A stretch of DNA of 64,000 bases, taken from the NCBI GenBank assembly GCA_016699515.1, contig CP064978.1:248001-312000 (forward strand). The letters run 5' to 3'. Shown one piece after another: positions 18,751 to 25,675 of this stretch (position 1 is its first letter; each line of letters opens with the position of its first letter). This DNA comes from Candidatus Peregrinibacteria bacterium (GTDB taxonomy: Bacteria; Patescibacteriota; Gracilibacteria; UM-FILTER-43-11). A program made the translations under genes and the position numbers. Under the pieces are notes generated by a model. That model worked only from the letters and a program-made list of their open reading frames with translations. It made no database searches and had not been told where the DNA came from.

Positions 18751-19022
18751 TACAGTCGATCGGTGTTAAGTTTTAAAAGGAGGTCTTTTTTAACTTCTTC
18801 GTAGGTGCGCATGGTTTTGGCTAAATCGCTCGGCTTGATCACAAAAATCCCGCGGTTCATTTCTTCGCAGCGTTTGGTAAATTTTTCAAGTAACTCCTTG
18901 TATTCCTGTTGTTTGTCACTTTCCATTAAGAACATTGCCAGGATGTAGCGTTTTTTAAGCTCTTCAGAAAAGTGCGCGTTTTGAGTGATGAGCTGGATGA
19001 TTTGTTTTTCTAAGGTGGTCAT
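18750..19022 (-). CDS. Small helical protein of unknown operon
   Basis: 90 residues, all-helical and soluble (MTTLEKQIIQLITQNAHFSEELKKRY...). The stop is coupled by a one-base overlap to the start of the 301-residue protein. Conserved-looking hydrophobic heptads suggest a dimer or an adaptor. Unknown function. Confidence 0.5.
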   Translation of the reverse strand: MTTLEKQIIQLITQNAHFSEELKKRYILAMFLMESDKQQEYKELLEKFTKRCEEMNRGIFVIKPSDLAKTMRTYEEVKKDLLLKLNTDRL

Positions 19023-19025
19023 TTT

Positions 19026-19062
19026 TTAGGGGGTAGGGTGTAGGGCATAGGGTGTAGAAGGC
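19026..19062. repeat. Heptameric GGGTGTA spacer
   Basis: Units GGGGGTA, GGGTGTA, GGGCATA, GGGTGTA between two genes of the unknown operon. Same 7-bp period as the other spacers but with a G-rich unit. Confidence 0.6.
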
Positions 19063-19081
19063 GCGATTTCCCAATCGCGCA

Positions 19082-19273
19082 TTACGACATCCCTTCTAAA
19101 TCTTTTAGTAATTGCTCTTCGGCAGCGGGAATATCGATTTTTTTGTGATGTTCCACGGCTTTTTGATGAATTTGATCCGCTTTTTTACCGCCTTCTTTGA
19201 TCTTTGCAATTTTTTTAGGATCGATCGGTTTTCGAGGGTGTCCGCCGATGGGAAGAAAGTCGCCTTGGCCCAT
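19082..19273 (-). CDS. Small basic protein of unknown operon
   Basis: 63 residues. N-terminal MGQGDFLPIGGHPRKPIDP followed by a basic helix (KKIAKIKEGGKKADQIHQKAVEHHKK) and an acidic end. No known family. Flanked on both sides by heptameric spacers, and in the same orientation and order as the other operon members. Confidence 0.45.
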   Translation of the reverse strand: MGQGDFLPIGGHPRKPIDPKKIAKIKEGGKKADQIHQKAVEHHKKIDIPAAEEQLLKDLEGMS

Positions 19274-19274
19274 A

Positions 19275-19312
19275 ACTTATAAATAACAAATTACTAATAC
19301 ACAAATCACAAA
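19275..19312. repeat. Heptameric A-rich spacer
   Basis: Degenerate 7-bp units AATAACA, AATTACT, AATACAC, AAATCAC, AAACCTT follow the start of the 63-residue gene. Confidence 0.45.
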
Positions 19313-19350
19313 CCTTCCTGCGGCGGGCAGGCAAATCCAATTTCGAATAT

Positions 19351-19737
19351 CTAAATCACGTAAACGTCTCCATACTCTTGTTCGAACTTGGATTTCATTT
19401 GAAAGACCGTTTCTACTAAATTTTGAATTTGAAACGTGGCTTTTTGGTCCAATGCCCATAGTTTTTCAATCTGCCGAATGATGCTCACCAAGTTCACAGC
19501 GGTTAAATCGGCTTTTTCTTGGTCCTCTTCGCTCAGCTGATCATACACCGCGTGGTTATACAAGCTTGTGGGCTCCAACGGGTTCACCTGACCACTTTTG
19601 AGCTGTTCAATCAGTTTTTTTAGAAACTCCTCGTGCCCCTCGTTAAACCCGGTATCGTCTGTTGCAGCTTGGTTTAACATTTGTTGGGTTTTTTCATCCA
19701 CTTGGTGATTTTCGTATTTCTTGATCAAATCGTCCAT
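19351..19737 (-). CDS. Helical protein, first gene of unknown operon
   Basis: 128 residues, acidic and helical (MDDLIKKYENHQVDEKTQQ...), without signal or membrane helix. First gene of the minus-strand run, divergent from recG with a 100-bp gap that should hold both promoters. No recognised family. The operon order is this gene, the basic 63-residue protein, the 90-, 301- and 151-residue proteins, and the 450-residue protein. Confidence 0.5.
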   Translation of the reverse strand: MDDLIKKYENHQVDEKTQQMLNQAATDDTGFNEGHEEFLKKLIEQLKSGQVNPLEPTSLYNHAVYDQLSEEDQEKADLTAVNLVSIIRQIEKLWALDQKATFQIQNLVETVFQMKSKFEQEYGDVYVI

Positions 19738-19841
19738 GTCGCTCTATTAAAAAAATCTTATCATTATAGCAAATTTTTTGGCTTTAGTCTACACTTATCA
19801 TAGGCCTGTCATTGATCGCACCCTGTCGTTTTTATATCACT

Positions 19842-21909
19842 ATGAATTTGGAAACCCCTATTTCATCGGTCATCAGCACCAAACCTGAGTATTTAAAGGC
19901 GCTCGAGGAGATGGGTGTGCACACGTTGGAAGACTTGCTTTTGTATTTTCCTAAATCCTACGAGGATTTATCGGAATATAAAACGCTCGATCAGGTTCAG
20001 AATGGCGAAAAAGTGACGGTAAAAGGCTTTTTTCAACATATGAAAGCGGTTCCAACCAAAGGGAAAATCAGCCTTACCAAAGCGGATTTTTTTGATCACG
20101 AAGGCAACCCGGCCGAGGCGGTGTGGTTTAATCAGTCTTTTGTGCGTCGCATGATTCCCATGGATACTCAATTGGTGGTCACCGCTAAAATTCAGCGTCA
20201 ATATGGAAAAGTCAGCTTGCAAAGCCCAATGGTCGAAACGGCTGGGGGTGGCCAGGTTCACAGTGGAGGACTCATTCCGGTTTATCCGCAGCATGCGGTG
20301 ATCACCAGCAAATGGCTTCGGGAAAAGATCAACCCACTTTTGGTGTACGCCAAGGAATTTGAAGAATGTTTGCCTGAGGCCGTGATACAAGAAGAGGATT
20401 TGATGGGAAAAGAGGAGGCGGTGCAGGAAATCCATTTTCCCACTTCTCAAAAACGTCTTCAAAAAGCCAAAGACCGCTTAGCGTACGAAGAACTCTTTTT
20501 ACTTCAATTGAATGCGGTGCAGCGCAAAAAGGAATGGCAGGAGAGTGCCCAAAAAAACGGCCATCATCACGAGGTTAAGATGGATGTGAACTTTGTAAAA
20601 AACTTCTTTTCGACCCTTCCCTTTGCTCCAACGGGCGCGCAAAAGGTGGCCATTTACGAAATTCTACAAGATTTCGAAAAGCCCTATCCGATGATGCGAC
20701 TTTTGGAGGGGGATGTTGGTTCTGGCAAAACGGTGGTTGCCGCTATAGCGCTTTTAAACGCGGTGGTACACGGGCAGCAAGCGGCAATTATGGCGCCTAC
20801 CGAGGTGCTGGCGCGCCAGCACATGGTTTCGATCACTCAGCTGATTGAGGCCTACGAAGCCCAGTTTCCGCTCAAACGCCCGATCAATATTCAATTGTTG
20901 GTTGGTTCTTTAAAGCCAAAGGAAAAGGCTCAGACTCAGCAGGGGGATAAATGAGGGGCTGGTTGATATTGTGATTGGCACTCACGCCCTCATTCAGGAA
21001 AGTGTTCAGTTTCCGCGCTTAGGTTTGGTGGTGATCGACGAACAGCATCGATTTGGTGTAAAGCAGCGCGAAGCGTTGATCAGGCAGGGGAGCCCCCATG
21101 TGCTGAATATGACTGCTACCCCCATTCCACGCACCCTTACCATGGTGGCGTATGGAGATCACGACCTTTCCGTGCTCAATGAAATGCCCCCAGGGCGGCA
21201 AGTGATTGAGACCAAAGTTATGTCTCCCAGTCAACGGCACGATATGAACCTTTTTATTCGCCACCAGGTGGAGCAAGGGGATCAGGTGTTTGTGATTTGT
21301 CCATTGATTGAAGATTCTGAGTCGATGGAAGTTAAGTCGGTGAAAGCGGAATTTGAACGCCTGCATTTGGTATTTCCGTCGATGCGAATTGGGCTGATGC
21401 ATGGAAAACTAAAACCCGAGGAAAAAGAAGAAGTAATGCGACAATTTAAAGATCATGCGCTTGATATTTTGGTGTCGACTTCGGTGATCGAGGTTGGAAT
21501 CGATATTCCCAATGCCACGATCATGCTCATAGAAGGGGCGGATCGATTCGGGCTTTCGCAGCTCCATCAGTTCCGGGGTCGGGTGGGGCGCGGAAAGAAG
21601 AAATCGTATTGTTTTTTGTGCACCGATTCGACTAGTGAGGCGGTATTCACTCGTTTAAAAGCCATGGTGGATTGTCATGATGGCTTTCGTTTGGCTGAAA
21701 TTGATCTTAAGCTCCGTGGCCCCGGTGAAGTATATGGAGTGCGCCAATCGGGAATGCCTGATTTAAAGGTAGCGAATGTAATGAACGGAGTTTTAATGGT
21801 ACGGGTACGAAAAGCCGCTGAACATTTAATTGAAACTTCGACGATGGAAAAACACCCGGTCTTGAAGCGGATGTTGGTTAATTTGAGACGGAAGATGGAG
21901 CGGGCTTAG
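19842..21909 (+). CDS. recG: RecG branch-migration helicase, one frameshift
   Basis: About 689 residues. Remodels stalled forks and Holliday junctions. Wedge/OB region (GEKVTVKGFFQHMKAVP), Walker A LEGDVGSGKTVVA, APTEVLARQH, DEQHRFGVKQRE (DExH), MTATPIPRTLTM, DILVSTSVIEVGIDIPNAT and QFRGRVGRG all present, plus the TRG-type end (LKLRGPGEVYG). The frame breaks at GGGGG near 20944; with one G fewer it reads QQGINEGLVDIVIGTHALIQ. ATG 19842 is preferred over 19812 because MNLETPISSV starts the fold. Confidence 0.92.
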
Positions 21910-21910
21910 C

Positions 21911-22030
21911 ATTTATTTCACTGGATCACTCGCTTCGCTCGATCACTGGATCAAAAATTGTCGATCATTTTTGTGCTCCAGTGATCGAGGAGTCGCTTTT
22001 AGCGACGACGAGTGACCCTAGTGAATAAAT
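21911..22030. repeat. Nested 120-bp palindrome after recG
   Basis: Outer arms 21911-21932 and 22009-22030 match with two differences. Middle arms 21938-21950 and 21977-21989 are a perfect 13 bp (CTCGATCACTGGA / TCCAGTGATCGAG). A separate GTCGC-TTTT-AGCGAC hairpin sits inside the right half. The structure begins 2 bp after the recG stop, so it may act as a terminator or 3' stabiliser, or be a REP-like mobile palindrome. No open frame. Confidence 0.65.
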
Positions 22031-22095
22031 AGATATCCGCTCTCCTAAGGAACTATATTTATATAATATAAATTATTTTTAACAACTCTAAAAAC

Positions 22096-22124
22096 TTGCG
22101 CATAATTAAGTGACTGAGTATAAT
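22096..22124 (+). promoter_or_regulatory. Strong sigma70 promoter of the structured RNA
   Basis: TTGCGC (22096-22101), exactly 17 bp, TATAAT (22119-22124). The predicted start is near 22131. No open reading frame of note follows on this strand before the terminator at 22516. Confidence 0.65.
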
Positions 22125-22130
22125 GTGATG

Positions 22131-22553
22131 ATTTGCTTCTGGCAAACGAGATGATCCTTTCCACCACCGGACCCGAACAGACTATTCAGAGCTCAGAATT
22201 AAGTGGTTAGAAACGTTCCACTTCCTTATACGAACGAAGTGCCGAAACGACTACCCTGACCATTTAATTCTAGGCTTTGTGATGAAGCTTTTGGCCAGAC
22301 ACCAAAAGCTCCACCCTCCATTAGCCTGTTGCTAAAAATAAACATACAAATTTATAGTAACACATATAGGCTTCGTCTTGGAAGGACGAAAACAACAACC
22401 GAAGCACGGCTTAGAATTTTTGATTAGGCACGTCTACCTAATCAGGTTTGGTTTCGATCCAATTGCTGATCACGTTATAGATGTGGTCCACGAATTGGAA
22501 TCCTCGAAGCCAAACAAAAACCCCTCTCCGACTTATACAGGAGGGGGTTTTTT
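22131..22553 (+). ncRNA. Probable ~420-nt structured non-coding RNA, family unknown
   Basis: Bounded by a sigma70 promoter and a rho-independent terminator, with dense helical potential. A 16-bp stem (22195-22210 with 22256-22271) encloses CACUUC/GAAGUG. There is a perfect 9-bp stem AGCUUUUGG/CCAAAAGCU (22286-22294, 22302-22310) and a perfect 8-bp stem UGAUUAGG/CCUAAUCA (22421-22428, 22437-22444). A further hairpin is CCAAUU...GAUCAC...GUGGUC...AAUUGG near 22459-22497. An unpaired A-rich stretch lies at 22332-22360. By eye it lacks the RNase P core (GAGGAAAGUCC) and a tmRNA tRNA-like end. No protein gene fits on either strand. Function unknown; a housekeeping RNA of divergent form remains possible. 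Confidence 0.6.
22516..22553 (+). terminator. Strong bidirectional terminator
   Basis: AAAAACCCCTCTCC, loop GACTTATACA, GGAGGGGG and a T-run. It ends the structured RNA. On the minus strand it would also stop transcripts coming from pyrE. Confidence 0.85.
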
Positions 22554-22559
22554 GTTATT

Positions 22560-22586
22560 CGGAAAACCTTTTCAAAAGGTTTTCCG
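22560..22586. repeat. Perfect 27-bp palindrome
   Basis: CGGAAAACCTTTT, one central C, then AAAAGGTTTTCCG. It directly follows the terminator. The remaining sequence to 22718 holds no convincing gene; it is GC-richer with short imperfect repeats of GAGCGAA/TTCGCTC type. Confidence 0.6.
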
Positions 22587-22718
22587 CCTTTCCCACGATG
22601 AGGTGCTCGCTCTTCGCATGTTCGCTCAACTTCGCCTTGGCTAACTTTGGGGCCCGCTAGACCCAAAGCGGCGCCAAGAGCTACGTGCGCTCACATGCTC
22701 ATTCGCTCGATCTGTTTG

Positions 22719-22750
22719 ATTCAGATAGTTATTAATCAATCTATCTGAAT
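22719..22750. repeat. Hairpin downstream of pyrE
   Basis: Perfect 10-bp arms ATTCAGATAG / CTATCTGAAT around a 12-base AT-rich loop, 26 bp past the pyrE stop. There is no U-run on the pyrE strand, so it is more likely a 3'-end stabiliser than a terminator. Confidence 0.45.
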
Positions 22751-22775
22751 TTTGATTCTTTTAGACGGTGGGTCA

Positions 22776-23372
22776 TTATACTTGCGTCTTGGCAATGAAT
22801 TCCTTGGCAGTGCTATATAGCTCGTCTTCCAGCTTTCCTTCGTCTTTTAGCGTGTCCAAAAGTTCGTTCACTCCCAAAACGGCGTGCAGGTCGTAGCCTT
22901 TTTCGGCCAGTAGACGACCTCCTCCCTGTTCGCGGTCGACCAATACAATGAAGTCTTTGATATTTAGGCCAGCTTGGGTAAAGGGTTCGATGGTTTCGAA
23001 CTTGCTACCGCCGGTGGTAATCAAATCGTCAATGATTAGTGCGGTTTGTCCTTCTTTAAAAACCCCTTCGAGCTTCTTTTTGGTTCCGTCGTCTTTCACT
23101 TCTTTGCGAGCGTACACCATCGGCCAGTTTTGATCGAGCGAAATGCCAGTGGCAATGGGTAGCGCGGTGTAGGGAATTCCGGCGATGACATCAAATTCCA
23201 ATCCTTTTGCCAGCTCAATCATAGCGGCACTGATCTGCTTGAGCACTTTTGGGTACGAAACGAGCACGCGTAGATCGATGTAAATGGGGGATTCGATCCC
23301 GGATTTTAGGGTAAATTTTCCAAATTTAACCGCACCAATTTCGTGCAGCGCTAGCGCAATTTCTTTCTTCAT
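22776..23372 (-). CDS. pyrE: Orotate phosphoribosyltransferase
   Basis: Converts orotate and PRPP to OMP in UMP synthesis. 198 residues, unbroken. Signatures: GKFTLKSGIESPIYIDLR, IAGIPYTALPIATGISL, MVYARKEVKDDGTKKKLEG, and the PRPP loop ALIIDDLITTGGSKFE. The C-terminal helix GVNELLDTL is normal. It lies a few kb from pyrK and pyrD on the same strand, with lipoprotein genes and tRNA-Trp in between. UMP synthesis genes beyond these are not in the window. Confidence 0.95.
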   Translation of the reverse strand: MKKEIALALHEIGAVKFGKFTLKSGIESPIYIDLRVLVSYPKVLKQISAAMIELAKGLEFDVIAGIPYTALPIATGISLDQNWPMVYARKEVKDDGTKKKLEGVFKEGQTALIIDDLITTGGSKFETIEPFTQAGLNIKDFIVLVDREQGGGRLLAEKGYDLHAVLGVNELLDTLKDEGKLEDELYSTAKEFIAKTQV

Positions 23373-23412
23373 AGGGTCACGTTAAAAAATATCGTGCCTA
23401 TGGTAACACGTT

Positions 23413-23967
23413 TTATCGGCACGTGGGAGACATAATTCTAAGCCAGGTCTCTAGTCGTTTTCGTCCTCCTAGTAGCAATGTGTTCAAAGCCCCTCCGCTG
23501 GCTGTGCTGGTATCCACGGTCTGAGTGCAGTCCGTGCCTTCAGGGCAGCCGATGAGTTCGGGATTTTTCCCGGTGGCCAGCACCTCTACTTGTTTGAATA
23601 ATTCGTCATCATCGGGATCACCATCGGGGAATCCCTGGCTATCAGCCAAGGTAGCACTAGCGGTCAGGCGCACACTTAAAATTAATGTTCGATCTCCTGC
23701 ATTGGCAATGGCCACTTCAATCGGTTGGTCGTTCAATACCGCTGATGGCTTTTTTGCGTCTTCGCGCCATAATTCATGAGTTGGATTTCCTTCCACGGGC
23801 CGAGTGCTATCATCGAAAGTTACATCGATCAAATGTCGTTGTACGGGCTGGCGTTGGGGGTAGGTTTCCACTGCGTCCACGGTGATTTTTCCCTGTGGGC
23901 ATCTTTGTTCTCCCCCACAGGCCAGTGCGCCTACAAGTGCCAATGGTGCCATTCGACTTAATTTCAT
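23413..23967 (-). CDS. Secreted lipoprotein
   Basis: 184 residues. Lipoprotein signal MKLSRMAPLALVGALACGG with a lipobox-like LACG. The mature part is polar, beta-rich and acidic with DGDPDDDE and two later cysteines (IGCPEGTDC). It shares style with the next lipoprotein (LACGG / LAACGGE, aspartate-rich, cysteines late), suggesting a lineage-specific pair. Function unknown. Confidence 0.6.
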   Translation of the reverse strand: MKLSRMAPLALVGALACGGEQRCPQGKITVDAVETYPQRQPVQRHLIDVTFDDSTRPVEGNPTHELWREDAKKPSAVLNDQPIEVAIANAGDRTLILSVRLTASATLADSQGFPDGDPDDDELFKQVEVLATGKNPELIGCPEGTDCTQTVDTSTASGGALNTLLLGGRKRLETWLRIMSPTCR

Positions 23968-24030
23968 TTACTAAAAAATAATTCACAAATAAGTCAATAT
24001 TATAGCGTGAATTTTAGTAAAGGCAAGGGG

Positions 24031-24507
24031 TTATTGTTCGCAATCAAACGGGTTGATCGTAATTTTGGTCCCGTTTGGATTCAAATTGATATTTAGCGTT
24101 CCGGGCCATTCTTTATCTGGACTAAATGCGGTTGGGCAGGGTGGTTCGCTGCCTTCAGCGGCTCTTTGCAGCAACGTGGTTTCATCACCGGGGCCTTCTA
24201 CTTGAACAACAGTTCCATCGTCTGTAAGTTGTAGTGAAAGATCTGCCGCATCGGTCGAGGTGTCTGCTACGGTTAATTCAGTGGGGGAACCGATCTGTAG
24301 TTGTGCTGTTTTTCCACCTCCAATTGGTGCTTCATTATCGGTTAACTGATCGTCGTTTGGGTCGTTAATTACGTTTGGTCGTAACACGGCTGTCCCATTA
24401 GTTAAAGCAACTTGGATCTCTGTGCGCATTTGCTCAGCGGTTTTTGGCATTTCCCCTCCGCAGGCAGCTAGGGTTAGGGTGGCTATTGCAGGGACTAATT
24501 TATTCAT
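24031..24507 (-). CDS. Secreted lipoprotein
   Basis: 158 residues from ATG 24507 (MNKLVPAIATLTLAACGGEMP), a clear lipobox LAAC. The mature protein is acidic and beta-rich (NDPNDDQLTDNE, TLNINLNPNGTKITINPFDCEQ) with two further cysteines. No family recognised. Divergent from the + strand gene at 24631. Confidence 0.6.
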   Translation of the reverse strand: MNKLVPAIATLTLAACGGEMPKTAEQMRTEIQVALTNGTAVLRPNVINDPNDDQLTDNEAPIGGGKTAQLQIGSPTELTVADTSTDAADLSLQLTDDGTVVQVEGPGDETTLLQRAAEGSEPPCPTAFSPDKEWPGTLNINLNPNGTKITINPFDCEQ

Positions 24508-24580
24508 GCTCATGATAATCTTTTAAAAATAACGGCATTAATCTATCTATTTTTGGCTATGTGGGCAACCGTTAATTTTA

Positions 24581-24609
24581 TTGACCAAATTATAATAATG
24601 TTTTATATT
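24581..24609 (+). promoter_or_regulatory. Promoter of the gene at 24631
   Basis: TTGACC (24581-24586), 17 bp, TATATT (24604-24609), giving a leader of roughly 15 nt before ATG 24631. Confidence 0.5.
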
Positions 24610-24630
24610 ATGACATATATTTGTTGCCCT

Positions 24631-25044
24631 ATGCATCGTCCCGAGCGGATTATTATTGCGGATACTTATCCTCCGAGAGCAAACCAAGTTGGTGGTATTG
24701 CACGCAGTTTAGGTATTCCATTTACTAGCATTATATTTGATAGAGATGATCATGTTAATCAGCTAGCTTATTATCGTGAGTTGGTGTCTGATCACCTTGC
24801 TCAAAGTAGACCCATTATGACTGTTTGTAATGAAGTTGCTGGCATTCGCTTGGGTGTTTTGCAGGCTTTATTTGGGCTAGAGGTAGCTCATTCTTTTGGT
24901 TCAAGACGGGTTATGCTTTCTTGTTATAATCCTTCCCAGGTTCAAAAACGCTTTAGAGATCATGGTTTACCTAAAACTAAAGTGCGACATGTAGTTTATG
25001 ACGATTCTAATCGTCACGTACAGCCATTTATGGATTTGTTTTAG
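24631..25044 (+). CDS. Small alpha/beta protein, possible degenerate receiver
   Basis: 137 residues from ATG 24631; an earlier in-frame ATG (24553) lies upstream of the promoter. The pattern of strands and helices (RIIIADTYP, FTSIIFDRD, PIMTVCNEVAG, RRVMLSCYNP, VRHVVYDDS) resembles a response-regulator receiver fold. The phosphoacceptor position would be N (VCNE), so it would not be phosphorylated. Low-confidence inference. Ends one base before the encoded CCA of the antisense tRNA-Trp. Confidence 0.45.
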   Translation: MHRPERIIIADTYPPRANQVGGIARSLGIPFTSIIFDRDDHVNQLAYYRELVSDHLAQSRPIMTVCNEVAGIRLGVLQALFGLEVAHSFGSRRVMLSCYNPSQVQKRFRDHGLPKTKVRHVVYDDSNRHVQPFMDLF

Positions 25045-25118
25045 TGGCAGGCCCAGAAGGATTCGAACCCTCACCAACGGTTTTGGAGACCGGTATGCTA
25101 CCGTTACACTATGGGCCT
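25045..25118 (-). tRNA. tRNA-Trp (CCA anticodon)
   Basis: Minus strand: acceptor AGGCCCA pairs TGGGCCT, D-arm TAGTGTAACGGTAGCA, anticodon loop CTCCAAA reading CCA, T-arm GAGGGTTCGAATCCTTC. Discriminator G and an encoded CCA end at 25045. The top pair of the anticodon stem is a mismatch. Confidence 0.9.
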
Positions 25119-25123
25119 ATATT

Positions 25124-25366
25124 TTATAATCCGATTGTTTTTAGGTATTCTCTTCCTTTTCCAGACTTGTAGAACTTTTCTTTTCTCATTGCCTCTGCTT
25201 CCGACTTAAAATGCTCTGTATGAATTAATTTGAATGGTCGTCTGCCTTTGGTGCATCTGGTTAAACCATTTTGATGCTCACTTATTCTCTTTTGTAGGTC
25301 ACATGTAATTCCAATGTACCGCTTGGAGTCTTTTAAGCTCCTGAGTATATACAAAATATTCTTCAT
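25124..25366 (-). CDS. GIY-YIG domain endonuclease, small
   Basis: 80 residues from ATG 25366 (MKNILYILRSLKDSKRYIGI). GIY-YIG core: YIL...RYIGITCDLQKRISEHQNG, with the catalytic R and the E near KSEAEAMRKEKFYK, as in UvrC-type single-domain nucleases. This family is common as short stand-alone genes, sometimes mobile. It lies between an intact tRNA-Trp (6 bp away) and a broken 5' copy of the same tRNA, which suggests arrival by insertion or duplication at the tRNA. Confidence 0.8.
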   Translation of the reverse strand: MKNILYILRSLKDSKRYIGITCDLQKRISEHQNGLTRCTKGRRPFKLIHTEHFKSEAEAMRKEKFYKSGKGREYLKTIGL

Positions 25367-25390
25367 CTTAATCACTTTGTTCGCAATATT

Positions 25391-25440
25391 CCTTTTGGAG
25401 ACTGTTGCCCGCCTGAGGCGGGCCATTACACCATGGGCCT
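25391..25440 (-). pseudogene. Truncated 5' half of tRNA-Trp
   Basis: Minus strand from 25440: AGGCCCAT-GTGTAA-GG matches the first 18 bases of tRNA-Trp with two changes. A CCCGCCTCAGGCGGGC palindrome replaces part of the D-arm, then GTCTCCAAAA matches the anticodon region exactly. No T-arm or acceptor 3' strand follows, so it cannot be a tRNA. Confidence 0.65.
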
Positions 25441-25489
25441 AAGGCAGAACCAGCTTAACGATTTGAGGGGCAGTTTTCAAGGTTGAATT

Positions 25490-25528
25490 AAAAAACCCCG
25501 ACGTCGCCAAGGCTATGTCGGGGTTTTT
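25490..25528 (-). terminator. Terminator after the Gly/Cys-rich peptide gene
   Basis: AAAAACCCCGAC...GTCGGGGTTTTT (25490-25528), a strong hairpin with A and T flanks. On the minus strand it starts 14 bp after the stop of the 29-codon gene. Confidence 0.85.
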
Positions 25529-25542
25529 AAGGTTGGTGATGC

Positions 25543-25632
25543 TTAAGCGCATCCACCTCCGCAGCAGCCGTCGCCGCCACGGGCGTATCCGCAGCCGCAA
25601 CCGTCTCCACCACCTAGATTGAATTGAGACAT
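25543..25632 (-). CDS. 29-residue Gly/Cys-rich peptide
   Basis: ATG 25632 to TAA 25543. The peptide begins MSQFNLGGGDGCGCG and ends GGDGCCGGGCA: 12 glycines and 5 cysteines in 29 residues, no Lys or Glu, one Arg and one Tyr. It sits 43 bp after pyrK on the same strand and 14 bp before a strong terminator, so the end of a transcript is well defined. A possible promoter (TTGTGA-N17-TATTGT) lies in the pyrK tail. No clear Shine-Dalgarno. Composition recalls heterocyclised (microcin B17-like) RiPP precursors or a small metal- or cluster-binding peptide, but no modifying enzyme is visible nearby. A non-coding GC-rich tail is the alternative. Confidence 0.55.
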   Translation of the reverse strand: MSQFNLGGGDGCGCGYARGGDGCCGGGCA

Positions 25633-25675
25633 GGTGATATGGGGTTAATAAGTAAATTTAGGTACAATAGTAGGC

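Noticed and set aside
22131..22553. tmRNA or RNase P RNA
   Set aside because: No GAGGAAAGUCC core, no tRNA-like acceptor/T-arm at the ends, no tag ending in Ala-Ala. Kept as unassigned RNA.
25391..25440. Split tRNA-Trp with a GIY-YIG-encoding intron
   Set aside because: No intron core is present, the 3' half that would pair with the broken 5' half is absent, and the neighbouring tRNA is complete by itself.
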